From contig JAOTXR010000169.1 of NCBI GenBank assembly GCA_029862285.1, forward strand, positions 1 through 5,565: a stretch of DNA of 5,565 bases, written 5' to 3'. This document shows, one piece after another, positions 1-5,565 of the stretch (positions are counted from its first letter, which is position 1; each line of letters starts with the position of its first letter). The notes below the pieces were generated by a model. It was given only the letters and a program-made list of their open reading frames with translations, ran no database searches and had not been told where the DNA came from. Made by a program: the position numbers and the translations under genes. The DNA comes from Gammaproteobacteria bacterium (GTDB lineage Bacteria; Pseudomonadota; Gammaproteobacteria; Steroidobacterales; JABDKV01).

Positions 1-3000
1 CGACAGCTCAATACGGCGAACAGCGTCGATCTTATCGGCGCGCCCCCTGTCTGGGATGGATCTGCGACTGCTGGTCTAGAGGCGAGAGGCGAGGGTGTGC
101 TGATCGGTATCATCGATACCGGTATCAATACCGATCATCCGTCTTTTGCCGAGGTCAGCCCCGGTGATGGCTTTGTGCACACAAACCCGCTCGGTGACGG
201 TGTGTTTTTGCGGGACTGTGCACCGTTCGATTCGGTTACGAATCCAAATGGCGGTCAGCCCGAATTGTGCAACAACAAGCTGATCGGCACGATGGCGTTG
301 CCGGGTGCCGGCCAGACCAACGCCGAAGACTCGAACGGCCATGGCTCACACACCGCTGGTGTCGCCGGCGGTAACCTGATTCTCGACGTACCGTTTGTCG
401 ATGTCGGTGGCAGCCCCACGGGTATTGTTTTCGATCAGATCAGCGGTGTGGCGCCACACGCGAATATCGTCGCTTACCTGGCCTGTGGCGAGGGCGGTTG
501 CCAGGGTGCCGATCTGATCGCGGCAATCGATGCCGCGACGGCCGACGGGGTGGATGCGATCAATTATTCCATCGGTGGCGGGCCGGACGATCCGTGGAAC
601 GACGCTGATAGCCTCGCTTTACTCGGTTCCCGTGACGCCGGCATATTCGTCGCCACGTCAGTGGGCCAGAGCGGACCGGGCGCAGGCACCATCGGTTCGC
701 CGGCGAATGCGCCCTGGCTGACATCGGCCGCGGCCAGCACCCATCAACGTGGCTGGTCAGAAAAAATGGTTGTCGAACTGACCGGTGGCGACACGACACC
801 GCCCGGTGATTTTCCGGGTCGCGGTGCAACGGGCGGCTATGGGCCCGCGCCGATTGTGTATGCCGGCGATTTTGGTGATCCGCTGTGCCCGCTCGGTGAA
901 TTTGCGCCCGGCACCTTCAATGCTGCAATAGTCTTATGTGATCGTGGCGCATTCGCACTGGTCGACAAGGCGCAGAGTGCTTTCGACGGCGGTGCCGGTG
1001 CCGTCATTATTGCAAACACGGCAACGTCTGCGGGGGATCTTTCTGATATTCCGTATGTCGTCCCGGCGATACTGATAGAACAACAGTACGGTGACCCGTT
1101 GCGCGACTGGCTGGCCACAGGTACCGGGCACATGGGCCGGATTACTGCATCAACGCCAATTATCGATCTTAACCTGGCGGATGTGGTCGGCGGGTTTAGC
1201 AGCCGTGGACCCAATGGCCTTGTGCCGGACATCATCAGCCCGAGCGTCGCCGCACCGGGTGTCGATATTTATTCGGCGTACGCCACGCCAATTGAATACG
1301 CTTCGCTAAGCGGCAGCTCCGGGGCTGCTCCACATGTAGTGGGTGCCGGCGCGTTGTTGCGTCAGGTCCACCCGGGTTGGAGTGCTGCTGAAATTCATTC
1401 TGCCCTGGTAAGCACCGGCCAGCGCGACATGACGCAGGCCGAAGACGGATTGCCCGCGACCGCTTTCGCGATGGGCGGTGGCCGCATCCAGGTTGATCTG
1501 GCGGCCAATGCGGGACTCGTGATGCACGAGACTACGGTAAACTTTCAGGCCGCCAACCCGGCGGTCGGTGGTGATCCGACTACGTTGAACCTGCCGGCCT
1601 TTGCCAATGGCGAATGTCTGGAAATCTGCACCTGGGAACGCACTGTACGCGCAACGACCAGCGGCACCTGGACGGCCGGCGGAGAGGGTTCAGTCGATCT
1701 GGGAATCGAGATCTCACCAGCGAGTTTTACGCTGAGTGAAGGTGAGACCCAGACGATTACCGTCACTGCCGACGTGCAGCGACTGCTGTTTGACGAATGG
1801 GCATTTGGCTGGGTAAATCTCACACCGGACAACGGCGCAATCGCGTCACAGTCGATGCCGGTCGCTGTGCAGCCGACGGCAGGTGTCCTGCCCGACGACA
1901 TCAAGCTGAATGTGAGACGCGATGCCGGCACGCTGCTGGTCGGTGGTTTCACGACCGCGGAGCTGATCGATCTGAGCCTCACACCGTTCGGTCTGGCCAT
2001 ACCCGCCATCACTACGGTTATGATCGAAGGTGACAACGGTGGCGAATTCAGCCCGTTCACGCCGACCGGCGTCGATGTCAGTTTCTATGATGTCGCCCCC
2101 GGTTCAATACTTTTTTCCGCGTCGACAGCAAACAGCACCGCGCCGGACGTCGATTTGTTCGTCGGGCGCGACAACAACGGGGACAGCCAGATAACGGAGG
2201 ACGAGGTGTTGTGCGAGAGTGGCAACCCCGCCGATGTCGAGTCGTGTTCGCTGTCCGGCCCGGTCGTGGCGCAGGGCGGAAGTTTCTGGGTGGCAGTCGT
2301 CGCTTTCGAAGCGAGCGCGGAGCCGGTCGATAGTACCGAGTTGACCGTATTCTCTGCTGCTCCCAGCGACGGCAATTTTTACGTTGAGCCACCCGCAGTA
2401 ATCAACGCCGGCGAAGAGTGGCAGATTCGGGTTGGCTGGGGTCTTGAAAGTCTGGCTGTCGGGGACAGAAGGCTTGGCGTAATCGATGTCGCTGCCGAAG
2501 GCAGCTCGCTTGCGATCATTCCCGTCGAACTGGAACGAATTGAAGACGATGTGCGGGTCAGCGCCTCGGCGAGTCACGTTGTGGTCGGCGATGTCGTGGA
2601 TATGCATATCGAAGTCGACGCAAACCTGACACCGGAAGACCTCGCGTACACCATCGACGCGGTCATACCGGAAGGCTTTGAACTGGTGCCGGATTCCGCG
2701 AGTGCCGGCGAGGGTGAGCTTGTCTTCATCAATGGCATGTTGTTCTGGTCACTGGATAATCCGTCGTTGTCGACCGTTCCGCACGCCTACGTGCCGGCTA
2801 TCAACGGTCCCGGAGTGGACACCGCGGATCCGCTTTATAATGCGGCCTGTGACACCGGCTTCGGTGGCTATGTCGATCTGGAGTCATTCGGCATCGATGC
2901 CGATCCGTCGATTTCCGGCGATTCCGTTTCGTTCCTGATCTTCGAAGGGCAGAATCTGCCATTCTACAATTTGGCCAACAGCGGCTTTACCATTACCGAT

Positions 3001-3855
3001 GACGGTTTTGGCGTGTTTGCTTCGGGTCTGGGCACCACACCCTGGCAAAACACGGATATCCCGAACCCGGCCGAGCCCAACGACATGATCGCGTTTGCCT
3101 GGAAGGATCTGGAGATCGTTTACGATGAAGCCGGAAACAGCGGTGTAACCGTTACGGCGCCGGGACCCAACCTGAGCATTGTCGAATTCGATGACATGCA
3201 ACCCTGGCCGGCAGGCTCGACGAGTGATCGTATCGACTTCGAGCTGATCGTCAACGGCGTAATCGACGATAGACCCAACGAGTTTGAACTGGTGCTCACC
3301 TACGACAACATCGTCGGTGACTGGAGCGACTCAACCACCGGTGTGGAAAACCAGGACGGGTCGGCCGGCAGTCAGTACCAGGGACAGCTCAGCGATGGCC
3401 TGATGATCTGTTACGACCTTGTCGGGCCCGATATCAGCCCGAAGACGCTCGATTATCAGGTTCGGGTGGTCGAAGGTGCAGAGGGCGCGATCGTGCACCA
3501 GGTGTTCAGTGTACTTAGCAATCCCGGCAGCCGGGAAGCAGTGGCCGAGGTCGTGGTCAATGTGGCCGCCGATAGCGATGACGACGGTGTCAGTGACAAC
3601 AATGATAACTGTACGTTGCGTCAAAATTCGGATCAGACTGATACCGACAATGACGGTTATGGCAATGCCTGCGATGCCGACTTCAATCAGGACAACTACG
3701 TCAATTACTTTGATCTCGGGATAATGCGCGATATGTTCGAGACGGCTACCCCATTGGGCGATCTGAATAACGATGGCTGGGTGGACTTTGCCGACGTGGG
3801 CATCATGAAGAGCTTGTTCCTGCTGCCGCCGGGACCGTCGGCACTGGCTAACTAG
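1..3855 (+). CDS. Secreted multidomain subtilisin-like serine protease (peptidase S8), 5' truncated by window edge
   Basis: Extracellular endopeptidase of the S8 family. The frame is open from base 1 (it begins RQLNTANSVDLIGAPPVWDG, the usual lead-in to the catalytic domain), so the GTG at 97 is internal; the signal peptide and I9-type propeptide lie outside the window. Numbering from base 1, the catalytic triad is Asp39 (IDTG, 115-117), His114 (HGSHTAG, 340-342) and Ser440 (GSSGAAPH, 1318-1320). A PA domain (about 281-384) sits between His and Ser, and FSSRGPN precedes the Ser block. Downstream follow an Fn3-like region (about 505-635), a PPC-like domain with an EF-hand loop (about 645-790), a DUF11-like sandwich (about 851-1188) apparently interrupted by a nidogen-like module, thrombospondin type-3 repeats (1191-1226) and a dockerin-like pair (1227-1275). 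The protein ends PPGPSALAN with no PEP-CTERM or GlyGly-CTERM tail. Odd: Gln223 occupies the expected oxyanion Asn site. The S8 call is certain; activity and substrate are unknown. Confidence 0.95.
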   Translation, partial: RQLNTANSVDLIGAPPVWDGSATAGLEARGEGVLIGIIDTGINTDHPSFAEVSPGDGFVHTNPLGDGVFLRDCAPFDSVTNPNGGQPELCNNKLIGTMALPGAGQTNAEDSNGHGSHTAGVAGGNLILDVPFVDVGGSPTGIVFDQISGVAPHANIVAYLACGEGGCQGADLIAAIDAATADGVDAINYSIGGGPDDPWNDADSLALLGSRDAGIFVATSVGQSGPGAGTIGSPANAPWLTSAAASTHQRGWSEKMVVELTGGDTTPPGDFPGRGATGGYGPAPIVYAGDFGDPLCPLGEFAPGTFNAAIVLCDRGAFALVDKAQSAFDGGAGAVIIANTATSAGDLSDIPYVVPAILIEQQYGDPLRDWLATGTGHMGRITASTPIIDLNLADVVGGFSSRGPNGLVPDIISPSVAAPGVDIYSAYATPIEYASLSGSSGAAPHVVGAGALLRQVHPGWSAAEIHSALVSTGQRDMTQAEDGLPATAFAMGGGRIQVDLAANAGLVMHETTVNFQAANPAVGGDPTTLNLPAFANGECLEICTWERTVRATTSGTWTAGGEGSVDLGIEISPASFTLSEGETQTITVTADVQRLLFDEWAFGWVNLTPDNGAIASQSMPVAVQPTAGVLPDDIKLNVRRDAGTLLVGGFTTAELIDLSLTPFGLAIPAITTVMIEGDNGGEFSPFTPTGVDVSFYDVAPGSILFSASTANSTAPDVDLFVGRDNNGDSQITEDEVLCESGNPADVESCSLSGPVVAQGGSFWVAVVAFEASAEPVDSTELTVFSAAPSDGNFYVEPPAVINAGEEWQIRVGWGLESLAVGDRRLGVIDVAAEGSSLAIIPVELERIEDDVRVSASASHVVVGDVVDMHIEVDANLTPEDLAYTIDAVIPEGFELVPDSASAGEGELVFINGMLFWSLDNPSLSTVPHAYVPAINGPGVDTADPLYNAACDTGFGGYVDLESFGIDADPSISGDSVSFLIFEGQNLPFYNLANSGFTITDDGFGVFASGLGTTPWQNTDIPNPAEPNDMIAFAWKDLEIVYDEAGNSGVTVTAPGPNLSIVEFDDMQPWPAGSTSDRIDFELIVNGVIDDRPNEFELVLTYDNIVGDWSDSTTGVENQDGSAGSQYQGQLSDGLMICYDLVGPDISPKTLDYQVRVVEGAEGAIVHQVFSVLSNPGSREAVAEVVVNVAADSDDDGVSDNNDNCTLRQNSDQTDTDNDGYGNACDADFNQDNYVNYFDLGIMRDMFETATPLGDLNNDGWVDFADVGIMKSLFLLPPGPSALAN
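841..1152 (+). other. PA (protease-associated) domain inserted in the subtilase catalytic domain
   Basis: Residues about 281-384 of the partial protease, between the catalytic His and Ser. Visible PA hallmarks are a start of the APIVYAGDFGDPLC type, a central strand IVLCDRGAF, the helix VDKAQSAFDGGAGAVIIAN, and IPYVVPAILIEQQYGDPLRDWL. In subtilases of the PA-containing subgroup this module lies at the rim of the active site and is thought to influence substrate access or oligomerisation. Its place and length here are normal for that subgroup. Boundaries were judged by eye. Confidence 0.85.
2101..2340 (+). other. PPC-like domain carrying an EF-hand type calcium loop
   Basis: The stretch DVDLFVG followed by an acidic loop, then GGSFWVAVVAFE, has the pattern of bacterial pre-peptidase C-terminal (PPC-like) domains, which are secreted beta-sandwiches. 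Bases 2170-2205 encode DNNGDSQITEDE, a complete 12-residue EF-hand-like loop with D at 1, N at 3, D at 5, I at 8 and E at 12. The loop follows directly on the DLFVG strand. Two cysteines flank the region after it (VLCES and ESCSL) and could form a disulfide outside the cell. Calcium binding is inferred from the loop residues only. Confidence 0.6.
2773..3435 (+). other. Nidogen-like (NIDO-type) beta-sandwich module within the protease
   Basis: Residues about 925-1145. The order of motifs matches the nidogen-like pattern found in secreted bacterial proteins: a strand ending SGFTITDDGFGVF, an N..IP...EPND block, MIAFAWKDLEIVYDE (equivalent to IAPFWDDL), a central FELVLTYDNIVGDW strand, then TTGVENQDGSAGSQYQG. 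The module is presumably for adhesion or protein binding, but its ligand cannot be read from sequence. It lies between two halves of what looks like a single DUF11-like domain (front half 851-924, back half about 1148-1188). Family assignment is by motif pattern and boundaries are approximate. Confidence 0.55.
3571..3825 (+). other. C-terminal calcium-binding tail: thrombospondin type-3 repeats plus dockerin-like pair
   Basis: Bases 3571-3678 encode DSDDDGVSDNNDNC and then NSDQTDTDNDGYGNACD, a textbook thrombospondin type-3 pattern with its Cys pair. Two EF-hand-like loops follow: 3679-3714 (DFNQDNYVNYFD, then LGIMRDMF) and 3760-3795 (DLNNDGWVDFAD, then VGIMKSLF). The matching loop-plus-helix duplication is the dockerin type I signature. 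Similar tails are common at the end of secreted hydrolases of marine gammaproteobacteria that have no cellulosome, so the role may be calcium-dependent folding or surface retention, not scaffoldin docking. That role is inference. Confidence 0.85.
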
Positions 3856-3868
3856 TTCGGGAGATTTC

Positions 3869-3910
3869 GGGGGTCACCTCTGCAATACGCACTTTGCGGA
3901 GGTGACTCTC
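3869..3910 (+). terminator. Hairpin between convergent genes, probable transcription terminator for the protease
   Basis: The arms GTCACCTCTGCAA (3873-3885) and TTGCGGAGGTGAC (3894-3906) pair over 13 bp, with one U-G wobble at 3881/3898 and an 8-base loop. The stem can be extended outward to 3869/3910 with two further wobbles. It starts 14 bases after the protease stop codon. The wobbles are U-G only in plus-strand RNA and become A-C mismatches in minus-strand RNA, so the structure favours plus-strand transcripts. No T-run follows on either strand, so it may act as a 3'-end stabilising hairpin or need a factor to terminate. Confidence 0.5.
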
Positions 3911-3950
3911 AGGGTCTTGGATCACACGCAAAGAAGTGAGCTTCAGGACG

Positions 3951-4970
3951 CTAAGCTGTGGTCCGACCGCGTCTGCGCACGGAATCGGCCAGTCTTTGGA
4001 GTAGTGGCTGGTTATCGCGGTGTTTAAGTTCGAGCAGTGGCCCGGCAACGGCCGCGAGTGTCTCGCATAGTTCGATAATGCCGGCGCCGAGTGGCGTCGT
4101 GCCGCGACGCTCCAGCGTAATTGCGCCGACCAGGCGGTTCCTGTCTATCAGCGGAACAGTAAGCACATGCGAATCGCCCTGCATTTGGCTCAGTTCCAGG
4201 TGTCCGTTATCGACAATCATTGAGTTGTCACTGCGGGGAAAGACAATGGTATTGCCCTGGTCAATAGCTTCACCCATCGCAGTCTCGATGGTACGCACCA
4301 GGGTGCAGCGTTCAGCGATGTCCGTGCTATCGGAAATCGCTGCTATTCTAAGTTGGCCGCGACGATTGATACGCCCGTAACTGACTCGGTCGCAACCAGT
4401 ACGCATTGCCAGTTCCATTACCAGGTTCAAAGCGGCCGAATGGGCCCGCTCCGTATTGAGACAAGCGGCCAGCAGATCGAGCACGATCGCCAGCCGGTGC
4501 CCGGCCGCTTCTTCCGGCGAGGTTCGCTTCGGTGGATTGCCATTTATTGTCGCGTACAGGTTCTTACGTTTTTGCGAATTGAGACCGTCGGCCTCGACTA
4601 CCAGTGCACCCAGGAATCTCCCTTGGTTAGAAACCGGCATTACTATCCGGTCAACGACGCCCGATTCTGTCTTGATTCGTTTTGCCTCGCTGCGACCGGT
4701 AAACCCGATGTCGGCCATCGCTAACATTTCCGGCGTTCCGGGAAAATCTGCCGGCCAGGTGGCAGCGATCCTGTAGTTGTGGCTGTCCGCATCCGCAACA
4801 ACAGTGATGGCCCGCGAGACTCCCGGTAGTGTCTTGCAGTGCTCAGGTAACCAGTCGCGCATGGATTGCGCCAGCGCCTCTGCTGCTGCAGTCGTTGCCG
4901 TTATAGTTTCCGGCTGCGGCGCCTCGGTTGCGGCGGCTTCAGCAGAGGTGTTTTCGGATGATTCCGTCAC
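3951..4970 (-). CDS. Two-GAF-domain cytoplasmic protein, related to the N-terminal half of GAF-HlyD adaptor proteins
   Basis: A 339-residue protein with no signal peptide or membrane segment. Residues 1-35 are an Ala/Thr/Glu-rich, probably disordered tail. A first, divergent GAF-like domain spans about 36-135 (helix AQSMRDWLPEHCKTLPGVSR, then DRIVMPVSNQGRFLGALVVE). A linker helix (158-178) leads to a clearer GAF domain at about 178-313 (LAMRTGCDRVSYGRI, RTIETAMGEAIDQG, HVLTVPLIDRNRLVGAITLE). The arrangement resembles, from memory, the front part of proteobacterial HlyD-family efflux adaptors that carry GAF domains; here the protein ends QRLADSVRRRGRTTA with no membrane or HlyD segment. GAF domains sense small molecules or mediate dimerisation, and the ligand is unknown. 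The start is GTG at 4970, the only ATG/GTG/TTG after the upstream in-frame stop near 5064-5066 that keeps the full length. No good Shine-Dalgarno is present; GAGGCG lies about 12 bases upstream of the GTG. An ATG at residue 37 is an alternative start but would cut into the first domain's helix. Confidence 0.85.
   Translation of the reverse strand: MTESSENTSAEAAATEAPQPETITATTAAAEALAQSMRDWLPEHCKTLPGVSRAITVVADADSHNYRIAATWPADFPGTPEMLAMADIGFTGRSEAKRIKTESGVVDRIVMPVSNQGRFLGALVVEADGLNSQKRKNLYATINGNPPKRTSPEEAAGHRLAIVLDLLAACLNTERAHSAALNLVMELAMRTGCDRVSYGRINRRGQLRIAAISDSTDIAERCTLVRTIETAMGEAIDQGNTIVFPRSDNSMIVDNGHLELSQMQGDSHVLTVPLIDRNRLVGAITLERRGTTPLGAGIIELCETLAAVAGPLLELKHRDNQPLLQRLADSVRRRGRTTA
4861..4875. 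repeat. 15-bp direct repeat, copy 1 (inside GAF gene)
   Basis: ATGGATTGCGCCAGC occurs here and again at 5049-5063, identical over 15 bases, with no similarity in the flanks. This copy lies in the GAF gene and encodes, on the minus strand, part of LAQSM at residues 33-37. It could be chance, a small duplication or a shared binding site. Confidence 0.6.
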
Positions 4971-5223
4971 GGGGGTTTTCAGCGCCTCGCCAGTCCGCCG
5001 CCGCGGTCCCGGGCCACACGTATGCGGGCCCGCCCCCGGCTTGCGGTGATGGATTGCGCCAGCCTATCGGGGTGCCCCGGACGCCGCCGTGACTCTGGTC
5101 ACATTCTATTTTGTGTCATGCCCGAGCCGGTTGTTATCGGCAAGACGAAGACTGCGTATTATGCGCATGCGCTCATCGAGGCGGGGTCTTCGAAGCATGC
5201 GTAACGAGCAGGACCGCCAGCCT
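4971..5223. other. Intergenic region upstream of the GAF gene; no convincing gene
   Basis: A 253-base gap between the permease stop and the GAF start, both genes on the minus strand. The part near the GAF start (4985-5045) is very GC-rich and can form a 6-bp hairpin (CGGGCC 5010-5015 with GGCCCG 5027-5032, 11-base loop), which would lie in the GAF 5' leader. Around 5100-5115 the sequence is AT-richer. On the minus strand TAGAAT (5108-5103) is a possible -10 box, but no decent -35 lies at the right distance. A 7-bp inverted repeat CGCATGC/GCATGCG (5164-5170 and 5195-5201) lies just past the permease stop with a 24-base spacer. Short open frames here have no recognisable product or ribosome binding site. 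Confidence 0.5.
5049..5063. repeat. 15-bp direct repeat, copy 2 (upstream of GAF gene)
   Basis: Second copy of ATGGATTGCGCCAGC, 188 bases from the first and about 80 bases upstream of the GAF start codon. On the minus strand this copy is not in the same reading phase relative to the GAF start as the first, so it does not extend the protein. Confidence 0.6.
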
Positions 5224-5565
5224 TCAACCTTCCCGTAGCGCGTCGAGCGGTTCGAGCCGCGCCGCACGCTGAGCCGGCGCCACGCCGGCGATCAGGCCGA
5301 TCAGTATAGCGACTACCTCGGCAATCAGTACGAACTGCAGGGGCGTGTGTACCGGCAGCGCCGGCATCGCGGCATGCAGCAGGAATGCGCCACCGGCACC
5401 GAGGATCAAGCCGGCGACACCACCAATGGCCGACAAGAGTACGGCTTCTCCCAGGAACAAACCGAGCACCTGACCGCGGCGTGCGCCCAGTGACCGCAAC
5501 AGGCCTATTTCGGGCGTGCGCTCACGCACGGCGATGGTCATGATTGTCAGTATGCCCACGCCGCC
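5224..5565 (-). CDS. ABC transporter permease, MacB/FtsX family, C-terminal end (5' part beyond window)
   Basis: The last 113 residues of an inner-membrane permease of the MacB/FtsX type; the frame is open to the right edge, so the GTG at 5559 is internal. The segment starts in the end of a membrane helix (GGVGILTIMTIAV), followed by the family's cytoplasmic motif RERTPEIGLLRSLGARRGQV, which is equivalent to the ERT.EIG..RALGA signature. Two membrane helices follow (about 33-64 and 77-97 of the visible part), and the protein ends with the typical APAQRAARLEPLDALREG tail. Such permeases work with a separate MacB-like ATPase, and often a HlyD-like adaptor, to export peptides, lipids or lipoproteins; the partners would lie right of the window. 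The substrate cannot be told from this fragment. A LolC/E-type permease is less likely but not excluded. Confidence 0.92.
   Translation of the reverse strand, partial: GGVGILTIMTIAVRERTPEIGLLRSLGARRGQVLGLFLGEAVLLSAIGGVAGLILGAGGAFLLHAAMPALPVHTPLQFVLIAEVVAILIGLIAGVAPAQRAARLEPLDALREG

Noticed and set aside
97..99. GTG at 97 as the protease start codon
   Set aside because: The frame is open to base 1 and the preceding residues (IGAPPVWDG) are the conserved lead-in of the S8 domain; a start here would also lack signal peptide and propeptide.
1545..2607. Long open frames on the minus strand and in other frames within the protease gene
   Set aside because: They are shadows of a high-GC coding sequence; their translations are low-complexity Arg/Pro/Ser-rich with no domain pattern.
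3679..3795. Dockerin-like tail as evidence of a cellulosome
   Set aside because: Such tails are widespread on secreted proteins of non-cellulolytic proteobacteria and no cohesin is visible in the window.
3848..4048. 66-residue minus-strand frame overlapping the end of the GAF gene
   Set aside because: It mostly overlaps the GAF gene in another frame and has no membrane helix or known motif; mentioned only as a possible frameshift continuation.
5164..5201. Inverted repeat CGCATGC/GCATGCG downstream of the permease as a terminator
   Set aside because: Only 7 bp with a 24-base spacer and no T-run; too weak to call.
5118..5204. Possible 28-codon small ORF on the plus strand (MPEPVVIGK...)
   Set aside because: No ribosome binding site, no hydrophobic or recognisable motif, and it sits in the likely promoter region of the opposite-strand gene.

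Overview
The window looks like chromosomal DNA from a free-living, GC-rich proteobacterium, most likely a marine or environmental gammaproteobacterium. This rests on codon use, on the style of the secreted protease (subtilase with PA insert, PPC-like domain, thrombospondin type-3 repeats and a C-terminal dockerin-like pair), and on a GAF protein that resembles the front half of gammaproteobacterial GAF-HlyD adaptor proteins. The taxonomic call is inference from family resemblance; nothing in the window is a taxonomic marker.

Layout. Positions 1-3855 (+) hold the 3' 1284 codons of a very large secreted S8 (subtilisin-like) peptidase whose signal peptide and propeptide lie left of the window. 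Positions 3856-3950 are a short convergent intergenic gap with a strong hairpin (3869-3910). Positions 3951-4970 (-) encode a 339-residue cytoplasmic protein with two GAF-like domains. Positions 4971-5223 are a 253-base non-coding stretch, very GC-rich near the GAF start and AT-richer around 5100-5115, which should hold the GAF promoter. Positions 5224-5565 (-) are the C-terminal end of a MacB/FtsX-type ABC transporter permease that runs off the right edge.

The three genes do not form one obvious pathway. The protease is convergent to the other two, and the GAF gene is separated from the permease by enough non-coding DNA to be an independent transcription unit. No RNA gene, CRISPR array, insertion sequence or phage gene was seen.

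The points most worth a second look are a Gln where the oxyanion-hole Asn of the subtilase should be, a nidogen-like module that appears to be inserted inside a DUF11-like beta-sandwich, and a GAF protein that stops where its relatives continue into an HlyD membrane-fusion domain.
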